DNA of 34,472 nt from contig CANJCQ010000045.1 of the NCBI GenBank assembly GCA_947473355.1, positions 1-34,472 on the forward strand, read 5' to 3'. Shown in pieces: positions 7,030 through 14,836 of the stretch. Both the position numbers and the translations under genes were made by a program. Source of the DNA: Sphingomonadaceae bacterium. GTDB lineage: Bacteria; Pseudomonadota; Alphaproteobacteria; Sphingomonadales; Sphingomonadaceae. The notes under the pieces were generated by a model. It made no database searches. It had not been told where the DNA came from and saw nothing but the letters and a program-made list of their open reading frames with translations. The first letter of the stretch is position 1, and each line of letters starts with the position of its first letter.

Positions 7030-8634
7030 ATGCCCAAGCTGACTGACTACACCAGCTATGCCGATGCTCTGGCGCATGCCAATTCGGCTGCGCCGTGGGA
7101 GCTGTTCGACGGCAACCGCGAGCATCTCAACATCGCGCACGAATGCATCACCCGCCACGCAGATGGCTCGGGCCGCCCCGCCGTCCGCATCGCCCACGCA
7201 GACGGCCATGATGAAATTCTGAGCTTCGACCAGATCTCCGCCGGCGCGGCGCAATTCGCTCACTGGCTCGATGCGCAGGGCATCCAGAAGGGCGACCGCA
7301 TCGCCTTCATGCTCGAGCCGTCCTTGCCCTTCTATGTCTGCCTGTTTGGCGCGATGCAGACCGGCGCGATTTCGGTGCCGATGTTCACCCTGTTCGGCCC
7401 CGATGCGCTCAAGCTGCGCGTCGGCGACTGCAATCCGGCAATCCTGATCACAAATGCCGAAAAGGCAGAACTCGCCTGCGGTTCGATCGGCGCAGACGGC
7501 ACCCCGCGCGTGGTAGTTGCCGATGACGGGCTGCTCGATCTGATCAAGCAATATCCCGCGACTTATGAGCCCAAGAGTATGGCCAACGACATGGCCGTGT
7601 TCCAGTACACCAGCGGCACTACTCGCGAGCTGCCCGAAGCGGTCAGGCATTCACACCGCACGTTGGTGACGCTGATGTTCGCCGCGCTCTATGGCACCGG
7701 CATCCGCCCGGGCGATGAATTCTTCTGCCCTTCAAGCCCGGCATGGGGCCACGGCCTGTGGCACGGCACGCTTGCCCCGCTCGCCATGGGTGTTACCACA
7801 GGAACCTTCGCGGGCCGGTTCGACGCAGTGCGCCTGATGAAGGCGCTCAGCGACTTCAAGATCACCAACATGTCCGCCGCCGCCACCCACTACCGGATGA
7901 TGAAGAACAGCGGTCAGGACGCCGCGATCGAGCGCGGCGACTACACGTTCCATTTTAATAAGCTCAGCTACACCGGCGAGCCGATTGATCCGGCGACGCT
8001 TGACTGGATCGACACATATTTCAAGGTCCCGGCCTGCTCGATGTATGGCACCACCGAGATCGGCGTGGTGCTGGTCAACTTCCCCGGCGCACCTGATTTT
8101 GCGGTCAAGCCCGGCTCGCTCGGCAAGGCAGTGCCCGGCCAGCGCCTCGAAGTGCAGCGCGCCGATGGCAGTCCATGTGACCCCGGTGAAACCGGCGAGC
8201 TGATGCTGTGGCGCGCCCAGAAGGGCAAGGAGCCCGGCTGGATGACCACCAAGGACCTCGCGAAAATCGACGAGGACGGCTATTTCTACCACTGCGGCCG
8301 CGCCGACGACGTGATCATTTCCGCCGGCTGGACCATGTCAGCCGTCGAGATCGAGAACACCATGCTCAAGCACCCCGACGTCAAGGAATGCGCCGTGATC
8401 GGCGCGCCGGACGAAGCGCGCGGGCTGGTGGTCAAGGCCTTCGTCGTCACGGATCGCGCGCCAAGCGATGAATACGTCAAGGAATTGCAGCTCTTCACGC
8501 GGCAACGCTTGGCGCAGCACGAATTCCCGCGCATCGTCGAATTTACCCCGGAACTGCCCAAGACCCCGGCCGGCAAGGTCCACCGCAAGGTGCTCCGCGA
8601 CCGGGAGGCGGCGAAAGCTGCCGCCGCTAACTGA
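7030..8634 (+). CDS. AMP-forming acyl-CoA synthetase
   Basis: ATG 7030 is chosen over a GTG at 7012, as a GGTGAGACG stretch precedes it. The 534-residue protein is an ANL-superfamily ligase that activates a carboxylic acid as acyl-adenylate and then CoA thioester. Motifs seen are TSGTT at 194-198, 'MYGTTEIG' at 338-345, 'HCGRADDVIISAGW' and the C-terminal 'PKTPAGKVHRK' with the probable catalytic Lys516. The phosphate loop continues 'RELPEAV' where most relatives have GxPK, so the usual loop lysine is missing. The overall build resembles acetyl- or medium-chain acyl-CoA synthetases. It is followed 18 bases later by the MaoC-type dehydratase gene, forming an activation/hydration pair probably under the neighbouring IclR regulator. 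Confidence 0.92.
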   Translation: MPKLTDYTSYADALAHANSAAPWELFDGNREHLNIAHECITRHADGSGRPAVRIAHADGHDEILSFDQISAGAAQFAHWLDAQGIQKGDRIAFMLEPSLPFYVCLFGAMQTGAISVPMFTLFGPDALKLRVGDCNPAILITNAEKAELACGSIGADGTPRVVVADDGLLDLIKQYPATYEPKSMANDMAVFQYTSGTTRELPEAVRHSHRTLVTLMFAALYGTGIRPGDEFFCPSSPAWGHGLWHGTLAPLAMGVTTGTFAGRFDAVRLMKALSDFKITNMSAAATHYRMMKNSGQDAAIERGDYTFHFNKLSYTGEPIDPATLDWIDTYFKVPACSMYGTTEIGVVLVNFPGAPDFAVKPGSLGKAVPGQRLEVQRADGSPCDPGETGELMLWRAQKGKEPGWMTTKDLAKIDEDGYFYHCGRADDVIISAGWTMSAVEIENTMLKHPDVKECAVIGAPDEARGLVVKAFVVTDRAPSDEYVKELQLFTRQRLAQHEFPRIVEFTPELPKTPAGKVHRKVLRDREAAKAAAAN

Positions 8635-8652
8635 ACTTCAGGAGAAGCCCCA

Positions 8653-9786
8653 ATGAATGAAATGACCAACAAATTCCCCAAGATCACCGAGGCCGGCCTC
8701 GACGATCTGCGCAGCCGCATCGGCGTCAAGATCGAGAACACGGTTGAGCCATGGAACTACGAAGCCAGCCGCGATGCGATCCGCCACTATGCCCATGGCA
8801 TCGGCGATGATAACCGCCTGTGGTGCGATCCCGAATATGCCAAGCAGACCAAGTATGGCACGCTGGTTGCGCTGCCGAGCTTCCTGTTCAGCACCAGCCG
8901 CCTGATCTCGGGCTACTGCGGCGGCCTCTCGGGCGTCCACGCCATGTGGGCGGGCGCTGACTGGAACTGGAAGAAGCCGGTCCTGCGCAACGACACGATC
9001 ACCACCCAGGCCTACCTGAAGGATCTCGTGGAGCACCAGACCAAGTTCGCTGGCCGCTCGTTCCAGCAGATCTACCACGTCGATTTCTTCAATCAGAACG
9101 GTGACCAGGTTGCCGAGGCTGATTCGTGGGTGTTCCGCACCGACCGCGACGAAGCCCGCGAGCGCGGCACCAAGTACACCGAAGCCCGCGGTCGCGTTGA
9201 GCCCTTCACTGAAGAGCAGCTGCAGGAATATTCGGACCTCTATGCGAACGAGGAAGTTCGCGGCGCCACCCCGCGCTATTGGGAAGACGTCAATGTCGGC
9301 GACACCCTGCCGCGCATGGTCAAGGGCCCGATGACGGTCACTGGCTTCATCTGCTATGCACAGGGCTGGGGCGGGCTTTATATCCGCGCCAACAAGCTTG
9401 CCTGGAAGATGCAGCAGGCCCACCCGGGCCTTGGCATCAAGAACCGCTTCAATGTTCCCGATTGCCCCGAGCGGGTGCACTGGGATGAAGCCTTCGCGCT
9501 CGAAGTCGGCGCGCCGGGCGCATACGATTACGGCCCGGAGCGCTGCTCGTGGCTGACCCACCACATGACCAACTGGATTGGTGACGATGGCTTCCTCGCC
9601 AAGTCAAACTGCCAGATCCGCCGCCACAATCCCGATGGCGACGTGATCTTCATCGACGGCGCGGTGATCCGCAAGTTCGAAGAGAACGGCAAGAAGTACG
9701 TCGAAGTCGAGCAGAAAGCGACGACCCACCGCGGCGAGCTTTCGGCGTTCGGCACTTCGGTTGCGGAACTGCCCAGCAAGGCTTGA
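8653..9786 (+). CDS. MaoC/FAS1-type acyl dehydratase, double hot-dog
   Basis: This 377-residue protein starts at ATG 8653 with an AGGAGAAG ribosome-binding site. The N-terminal half (about 20-170) carries a FAS1-like dehydratase/MaoC N-terminal pattern ('ASRDAIRHYAHGIGDDNRLW', 'YGTLVALPSFL'). The C-terminal half (about 205-370) starts 'RYWEDVNVGDTLPRMVKGPM', the entry of a second MaoC-like hot-dog domain. Such two-domain proteins hydrate enoyl-CoA esters. Its position directly behind the acyl-CoA ligase suggests it acts on that ligase's product after dehydrogenation. The usual D-x4-H hydratase signature is not obvious, so which half is catalytic is uncertain. Confidence 0.85.
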   Translation: MNEMTNKFPKITEAGLDDLRSRIGVKIENTVEPWNYEASRDAIRHYAHGIGDDNRLWCDPEYAKQTKYGTLVALPSFLFSTSRLISGYCGGLSGVHAMWAGADWNWKKPVLRNDTITTQAYLKDLVEHQTKFAGRSFQQIYHVDFFNQNGDQVAEADSWVFRTDRDEARERGTKYTEARGRVEPFTEEQLQEYSDLYANEEVRGATPRYWEDVNVGDTLPRMVKGPMTVTGFICYAQGWGGLYIRANKLAWKMQQAHPGLGIKNRFNVPDCPERVHWDEAFALEVGAPGAYDYGPERCSWLTHHMTNWIGDDGFLAKSNCQIRRHNPDGDVIFIDGAVIRKFEENGKKYVEVEQKATTHRGELSAFGTSVAELPSKA

Positions 9787-9799
9787 GCAGTCTGAAACT

Positions 9800-9959
9800 C
9801 CCTCTCCCCTTGAGGGGAGAGGGTACAGAGGCTTGGCGACTTGTCGCCTAGCCGCAGTTGGAGAGGGGGCTCTGCCCTCGAGAGCGCACAACCCCCTCTC
9901 CCAGCTGCGCTATGCCCCTCCGGGGCCAAGCTGCGCTACCTCTCCCCACCGGGGAGAGG
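9800..9959. repeat. Cloverleaf-like intergenic repeat, copy 2
   Basis: This copy lies between the convergent dehydratase and BVMO genes. It contains perfect hairpins CCCTCTCCCC-TTGA-GGGGAGAGGG (9800-9823), GGCGAC-TT-GTCGCC (9835-9848) and CCTCTCCCC-ACC-GGGGAGAGG (9939-9959). A longer inner pairing joins the CAGTTGGAGAGGGGG arm (about 9855-9870) and the ACCCCCTCTCCCAGCTG arm (about 9890-9907). The segment 'CTTGGCGACTTGTCGCCTAG' corresponds to the reverse complement of the equivalent part of copy 1 with paired base changes. The two copies therefore belong to one family in opposite orientation. Confidence 0.75.
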
Positions 9960-9969
9960 GGAAAGCACG

Positions 9970-11574
9970 TCAGCCAAACACAAATCCGCGATAGCCATCC
10001 GCCGCAATCTCGTCGCAGATGTTCCGGTAAAACCCCAGACCGCCCTGATAAACGAGCGGTGCGCGCGGTTTGCCGGGGATGTTGGTGCCAAGATACCAGT
10101 TCTTCTCGTCGTTCATCCTTAACGCCTTGGCGTAAGTTTCGGCGGCATGCGCCTGCCACTCGTTCTGGGCCTGCTCGGTAGTATCTATCTTTGGCGCGCC
10201 GGTCTTGCGCATGTGATCGATGCAACGGCAGATCCAGTCGACGTGCTGGTCGATAGCGAACATCACATTCACCAGCACACCCGGGCTGCTGGGGCCAGTG
10301 ATGGTGAACAGGTTGGGAAATCCGGCGATCATCAGGCCCAGATTGGTGCGCGGTCCCTCCGCCCAGACGTCCTTGAGCCTTGCGCCATTCTTGCCGGTGA
10401 TATTCATCGCCAGCAATGGCCCGGTCACGGCGTCATAGCCAGTGGCGACGACCAGCATATCCAGCTCGTAGAAATTGTCCCGGGTCTTCACCCCGGTCTC
10501 TGTGATCTCCACGATCGGATCTCCGGTGATGTCGGCCAAAGTGACGTTTGGCTGATTGAAGATCTCGTAATAGCCGGTGTCGATGATGATCCGGCGCGCG
10601 CCGACATAGGTGCCGGGCGGCGGACAGAGCCGTTCAGCCGTGACCGGATCCTTGACCACACCTCTGATCTTGTTGCGGACGAATTCGGCAATTTCCTCGG
10701 CAACTTCGGCATTGGTCGAGGCATCGCCATAGACACCGACCAGCGCGGCCGTGCCCGCCTGCCAGCAGCGTTCGTAGTTTTCGAAGCGTGTTTCCTTCGG
10801 ATCATCGAAAGCGCGCATGGCGAACGGCGTGGGCAGGCGAGGCGCAACGCCTGCAACGCTATTGCGCTGCCATTCGCGGTGCTCGGGATAGTCAGCCCTG
10901 CGCGCTGCAAGGTCGGCCTCGGTCAGCGGCGGAGTATGGCATGGCAGGCTGTATTGCGCTGTGCGCTGGAGCACGGTGAGGTGCTTTGCCGCTTTGGCGA
11001 TTGCAGTCGAGGCCTGGACCCCGGTCGAGCCAGTGCCGAGCACCGCCACACGCTTGCCCGCCAGTTCGACAGGCGTCTTGGGCCAGAGCCCGGTGTGATA
11101 GAGTTCACCCTTGAAATTGCCGATGCCGGAAATGTCGGGCATGTTCGGCTCGGACAGCGCGCCAGCGCCGCTGACGACGAATTGGGCCTCAAACGTGTCG
11201 CCGCGGTCAGTCCTGACCACCCACAGCCCGCAGTCCTCATCCCAGGTAACAGAGCTGACGACTGTATCGAAGCGAATATCCCGGCGCAGATCGTGGCGTT
11301 CGGCCAGATGCTGGATATAGTTCAGGATCTCGGGCTGCGCTGCATAACGCTCGCTCCAGTCCCATTCCTGCTCGGTTTCAGGATCCCAGGGCACTGAATA
11401 ATCAAGCGAAGGGACATCGCAGCGGCAGCCCGGGTAGCGGTTCCAGTACCAGGTCCCGCCCAGATCGCTGCCGCGTTCAATAACCAGGAATGAAACTCCC
11501 AGCTGACGCAGTCTCACAAGCATCTGCATGCCGGCAAAGCCTGCGCCTACCACAATCACATCAAATCGCTGCAT
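9970..11574 (-). CDS. Baeyer-Villiger-type flavin monooxygenase
   Basis: ATG 11574 is chosen because the FAD-binding strand begins at once ('MQRFDVIVVGAGFAG', GxGxxG at 10-15). The frame runs 16 codons further upstream. The 534-residue protein also has the second Rossmann motif GTGSTG (180-185) and the BVMO fingerprint FKGELYHTGLWP (154-165), which fits FxGxxxHxxxW(P/D). Length and order match cyclohexanone/phenylacetone-type monooxygenases, which insert oxygen next to a ketone using NADPH. The substrate is not readable; a cyclic or side-chain ketone of the same catabolic route is likely. It is divergent from a progesterone-5-beta-reductase-like gene. Confidence 0.93.
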   Translation of the reverse strand: MQRFDVIVVGAGFAGMQMLVRLRQLGVSFLVIERGSDLGGTWYWNRYPGCRCDVPSLDYSVPWDPETEQEWDWSERYAAQPEILNYIQHLAERHDLRRDIRFDTVVSSVTWDEDCGLWVVRTDRGDTFEAQFVVSGAGALSEPNMPDISGIGNFKGELYHTGLWPKTPVELAGKRVAVLGTGSTGVQASTAIAKAAKHLTVLQRTAQYSLPCHTPPLTEADLAARRADYPEHREWQRNSVAGVAPRLPTPFAMRAFDDPKETRFENYERCWQAGTAALVGVYGDASTNAEVAEEIAEFVRNKIRGVVKDPVTAERLCPPPGTYVGARRIIIDTGYYEIFNQPNVTLADITGDPIVEITETGVKTRDNFYELDMLVVATGYDAVTGPLLAMNITGKNGARLKDVWAEGPRTNLGLMIAGFPNLFTITGPSSPGVLVNVMFAIDQHVDWICRCIDHMRKTGAPKIDTTEQAQNEWQAHAAETYAKALRMNDEKNWYLGTNIPGKPRAPLVYQGGLGFYRNICDEIAADGYRGFVFG

Positions 11575-11630
11575 GACCGGACAATACTCTTTGCTATGTT
11601 CAATAGGGTCTTCTTGCACCATGATAGCGC

Positions 11631-11654
11631 GCCTGCAAGGACTGCCTGCAAGGA
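11631..11654 (+). repeat. Short tandem direct repeat in the BVMO/reductase leader
   Basis: GCCTGCAAGGA occurs twice (11631-11641 and 11644-11654), separated by CT, giving a 13-base period. The second unit contributes the AGGAG ribosome-binding site for the reductase gene at 11664. This could be a small slippage duplication or a pair of regulator half-sites. Confidence 0.5.
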
Positions 11655-11663
11655 GAAGCGAGG

Positions 11664-12758
11664 ATGCAACAGGGCGGCCACATTCTGATCGCAGGCGCGA
11701 GCGGCGTCATTGGATCGGGCGCGGTCGAGCATTTTGCGAGGCTGCCCGGCTGGCAGGTGACCGCGCTGTCGCGGCGGCTTCCGGTGGTTGCTGAGGATTG
11801 CCCGTTCTCCCATGTGCTGGCTGACCTGATTGACCCGGAAGCTTGCCGCAGCGCGATTGCCAGCCTGCCGCCCGTCACTCACATGATCTACGCCGCCGTG
11901 GCCGAAGCGCCGGGGCTGGTCAGCGGCTGGCGCGATCCTCAGCTGATGGCGCTGAACGGCGCGATGTTTGCAAATCTGCTCGATCCGCTGGCACAAAGCG
12001 GCGCCTTGCAGCATGTCAGTCTGGTGCAGGGCGCCAAGGCCTATGGCGCTCAATATCACGACGTGGAAGTGCCAGCCCGCGAAGATGGCCCACGTGATGA
12101 CCATCCGAATTTCTACTGGCTGCACGAGGATCACTTGCGGCTGCGGGCCTCCGAGGCGGGGTTTGAGTTCACCATTTTCCGCCCGCAGGTTCTGCTCGGC
12201 GCAGCGCCGGGGGCCGCGATGAACCCCGTCGCGCCGATCGGCGCTTATGCCGCGCTGTGCCGCGAGCTTGGCCGGCCTTTCGCCTTCCCGGGCAATCGGG
12301 ACGCGCTGTGGGAAGTGGTGGACACGGGGCTGCAGGCAGAGGCCTTCGCCTGGGCGGCAATGTCTCAGGCCGCAGCTGGCCAGACCTTCAACCTCACCAA
12401 CGGCGATGTCTTTGTCCCCGCCAGCGCCTGGCCGCATATTGCGGACCGTTTCGGGTTGGAGGTGGACGGCGAGCCGCCCGCAAGCCTCGCCGCATTTTTC
12501 GCCGAGTCGGAAGTTCAGGCAGCATGGTCGCGGCTTGCCTTGCGCCACGGCCTGCGCATCCAAACGCTGCCCGAACTGCTCGGGGAATCACACCATTACG
12601 TCGACCTGCTGCTGGGCGACCGCCTCGCCGCCAAGCGGGTCCCGCTGATGCTCAGCACGATCAAGATCCGGCAAGCGGGCTTTGCCGCCTGCCGCGACAG
12701 CCTCGGCTCCATGCTCCACTGGCTGGACAGGATGAGGGACCTCAAACTGCTGCCTTAG
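11664..12758 (+). CDS. SDR of the progesterone 5-beta-reductase/iridoid synthase-like (PRISE) group
   Basis: This 364-residue extended SDR starts at ATG 11664 behind AGGAG. The NAD(P) loop is GASGVIG (11-17). The family landmarks 'QGAKAYG' (Lys125), 'DDHPNFYWLHEDHL' (Asn149-Trp152), 'TIFRPQVLLG' and 'TFNLTNGDVF' are in the order found in PRISE enzymes, which reduce activated enones such as progesterone. The motif usually written NFYY is NFYW here. It shares a 3' overlap of 4 bases with the convergent amidase gene and a promoter region with the BVMO. An enone reductase next to a BVMO fits breakdown of a cyclic ketone; this is inference. Confidence 0.8.
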   Translation: MQQGGHILIAGASGVIGSGAVEHFARLPGWQVTALSRRLPVVAEDCPFSHVLADLIDPEACRSAIASLPPVTHMIYAAVAEAPGLVSGWRDPQLMALNGAMFANLLDPLAQSGALQHVSLVQGAKAYGAQYHDVEVPAREDGPRDDHPNFYWLHEDHLRLRASEAGFEFTIFRPQVLLGAAPGAAMNPVAPIGAYAALCRELGRPFAFPGNRDALWEVVDTGLQAEAFAWAAMSQAAAGQTFNLTNGDVFVPASAWPHIADRFGLEVDGEPPASLAAFFAESEVQAAWSRLALRHGLRIQTLPELLGESHHYVDLLLGDRLAAKRVPLMLSTIKIRQAGFAACRDSLGSMLHWLDRMRDLKLLP

Positions 12759-14116
12759 CCAAGCCCCAGAAACGCCTGTGCCAGAGCAAACATGCGCGGC
12801 TCGCTGTCCGGCTTGCCGATGATCTGCAGCCCAATCGGCATGCCATCGACCAGCCCTGCCGGAACCGAGATAGCTGGCCAGCCGAGCAGGTTGGAGACCG
12901 CCGTGTGCACCGAATAGGTCTTCATGTAGTCATTCGATTCCCAGCCCTTGGCCCATTGCTGGCGGGTGGGGGCGAGGAATTGTGCGGTGGGTGAAAGCAC
13001 GAAGTCATGCTCGGCGAGCATCCGGTTCAGGCTTAGCCAGATGCTCTGCCGTGTCTCGCGGGCGCGGATCACTTCGTCGCGGCTGGGTTCGCTGCGGATG
13101 GCATTGGTGCGGTCAGCGCGCATGATAACGCTGCAGGCCCAGCCGAGGTCGTCGATGGTCTCTGCACTCTCCGAAACCAGCGCGCCCGCAGCGCCAAGCC
13201 CGAAAGCTGCCTTGCGCACTGCCGCGATGATCCCGTCCGCCTCCGACCCGGCATAGCGCGCGGCATAGCCGAAGTCGTCGGTCCAGGTCAGCTTCATTCC
13301 GCCGATCCCGTCGCCGATCTGCGCCAGATAGTCCGGCGGTTCATCGGCAAGGCACATCATGTCTCGGCCATCGGGCCCGGCGAGCACTGACAAGCCGATT
13401 GCGCAATCGCGCAGATCGCGCGTCAGCGGGCTGACGTTGGAGAGCAGCTTGGGATTGATCTCGGCCCAGTTTGCCGATGCCACCCGCCCCCGCGTCGGGT
13501 TGATGCCTATGAGGCCGCACAGGGCAGCGGGCAGGCGGGTCGAGCCGAGGCCATCGGCGGCAATCGCGAGCGGCACCATGCCGGCGGCGAGCGCGCAGGC
13601 GCTGCCACTGCTCGAATCGCCGCAGACCCGGCTGCGGTCCCAGGCATTGTGCGGCTGGCCATCGGAATCGCCGAATTCGCGCGTCGTCAGCCCGGCGACC
13701 GTGGTGCCCAGAATGATCGCGCCAGAGGCCCGCAGCCGTTCGGCCTCGATGGAATCGCGGGGCGCGATCAACGATTGTGCGGTCCACGAATCCCACCAGG
13801 CCATGCCTTCGACCGCGACATGCTCCTTCACGGCAATCGGAATGCCATGCAGCGGGCCCAGTTCACCGCCCGCCATCACCTCCTTCTCGGCCCGCGACGC
13901 CGCCGCGCGCGCGCCCTTTGCGTCGATCATGCGGAAGGCGTGGTATTGCGGATCCAGCTCGTCGATCCGCCCCAGAAAATGCTCGGTAACTTCCACCGGA
14001 GATATCTCGCGGGCGCCAATCATCTCGCGCAGACGCCATGCCGGAAGCCAGGTAAGCGCGGCATCATCGGCGGGCTCGGCCGCCGCGAGGCGCGGCATTA
14101 CATTCACGTCCGCCAT
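12755..14116 (-). CDS. Amidase signature family hydrolase
   Basis: ATG 14116 is preferred because GAGGTGAG lies just upstream; an in-frame GTG at 14125 is an alternative. The 453-residue protein has the amidase-signature Ser-cisSer-Lys triad in recognisable places: Lys97 ('IAVKEH'), cis-Ser168 in 'GDSSSGSA' and nucleophile Ser192 in 'GLGSTRLPAALCG'. The glycine-rich loop normally reads GGSSGGS, so 'GDSSSGS' is a variant. The enzyme should hydrolyse an amide or ester; the substrate is unknown. The start lies 10 bases after the TetR gene stop, so the two are co-transcribed. The 3' end overlaps the convergent reductase gene. Confidence 0.9.
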   Translation of the reverse strand: MADVNVMPRLAAAEPADDAALTWLPAWRLREMIGAREISPVEVTEHFLGRIDELDPQYHAFRMIDAKGARAAASRAEKEVMAGGELGPLHGIPIAVKEHVAVEGMAWWDSWTAQSLIAPRDSIEAERLRASGAIILGTTVAGLTTREFGDSDGQPHNAWDRSRVCGDSSSGSACALAAGMVPLAIAADGLGSTRLPAALCGLIGINPTRGRVASANWAEINPKLLSNVSPLTRDLRDCAIGLSVLAGPDGRDMMCLADEPPDYLAQIGDGIGGMKLTWTDDFGYAARYAGSEADGIIAAVRKAAFGLGAAGALVSESAETIDDLGWACSVIMRADRTNAIRSEPSRDEVIRARETRQSIWLSLNRMLAEHDFVLSPTAQFLAPTRQQWAKGWESNDYMKTYSVHTAVSNLLGWPAISVPAGLVDGMPIGLQIIGKPDSEPRMFALAQAFLGLG

Positions 14117-14126
14117 GGCGCTCACC

Positions 14127-14747
14127 TCACATTTCCCCGCGGACGAAGCGGTCGAGCGTATCGGCGGCCACTGTCAGCCGCGCCTTGGACACTTCATCGC
14201 CGCCAGCCCGCGCATGATGGCACAGCGCCCAGCCGAGGCCATCCACTGCCGCCATGGCGCGGGCAAAGGCAAGGTGCTCGCCCGGCTGCAGTGCGCGGCG
14301 GAAGGCAGCGAGGCGGCCCGCCAACATGTCCTTGTATGCCTCGCCAAATGCCTTGGCCGCAGCCGGTGCCTTGGGCAGATGGCTGAGTGAGACGAGCAGT
14401 TCGGTGGCAGCCCGCTCGCTCATCACGAAAAGGGCCATCACATCCACCCAGTCCGCAATCTCCTCGCGCGTCGGCTCGGGCCCCGGCAGCCGCGCAACCA
14501 CCTGGCGCAGCTTGGCAGTGTGGTCTTCGGCAATCGCAGCCAGCACTTCGTCCTTGTCGCGGAAATGCAGATAGAGCGTCGAGCGCCTGATTCCGACTGC
14601 CTGGGCGATCTCTTCCATGCTGGTTGCGGCAAAGCCCTGCTCGAAGAACAGCGCATTCGCCGCCTCGCGAATGCGCGCATGGGTGGCGGCGCGGCGCGGG
14701 TTGATCAGGGGCACGATATTGCTCTGGACGGAGGCTGCTGCGGTCAT
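14127..14747 (-). CDS. TetR/AcrR-family transcriptional regulator
   Basis: This 206-residue protein carries a classic TetR N-terminal helix-turn-helix at about residues 22-66 ('RIREAANALFFEQGFAATSM', then 'EEIAQAVGIRRSTLYLHF'). The C-terminal part is an all-helical ligand-binding domain without a recognised subfamily signature. It is the first gene of an operon with the amidase. The perfect double palindrome 31 bases upstream (14778-14802) lies between it and the divergent amidohydrolase, making repression of both directions by this protein the simplest model. The inducer may be an acylated amino compound handled by the two hydrolases, but this is inference. Confidence 0.92.
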   Translation of the reverse strand: MTAAASVQSNIVPLINPRRAATHARIREAANALFFEQGFAATSMEEIAQAVGIRRSTLYLHFRDKDEVLAAIAEDHTAKLRQVVARLPGPEPTREEIADWVDVMALFVMSERAATELLVSLSHLPKAPAAAKAFGEAYKDMLAGRLAAFRRALQPGEHLAFARAMAAVDGLGWALCHHARAGGDEVSKARLTVAADTLDRFVRGEM

Positions 14748-14777
14748 GGTGTGAGCCTAGCCGGGAAGGGGGCGACA

Positions 14778-14802
14778 GTCCATAATGGACGGCATGTCCA
14801 TT
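14778..14802. promoter_or_regulatory. Overlapping double palindrome, probable TetR operator
   Basis: GTCCAT-A-ATGGAC (14778-14790) is a perfect palindrome. Its right half, AATGGAC (14784-14790), forms a second perfect inverted repeat with GTCCATT (14796-14802) across a GGCAT spacer. Three half-sites in such a layout are typical of TetR-family operators bound by dimer pairs. It sits midway in the divergent region, 31 and 35 bases from the two starts. Confidence 0.65.
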
Positions 14803-14836
14803 GCAGGATATGGTGAGGCCATACGGGAGAGACACA

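Noticed and set aside
10147..11397. A 416-codon open frame on the plus strand
   Set aside because: It is antisense to the Baeyer-Villiger monooxygenase with its complete fingerprint; there is no start context or motif.
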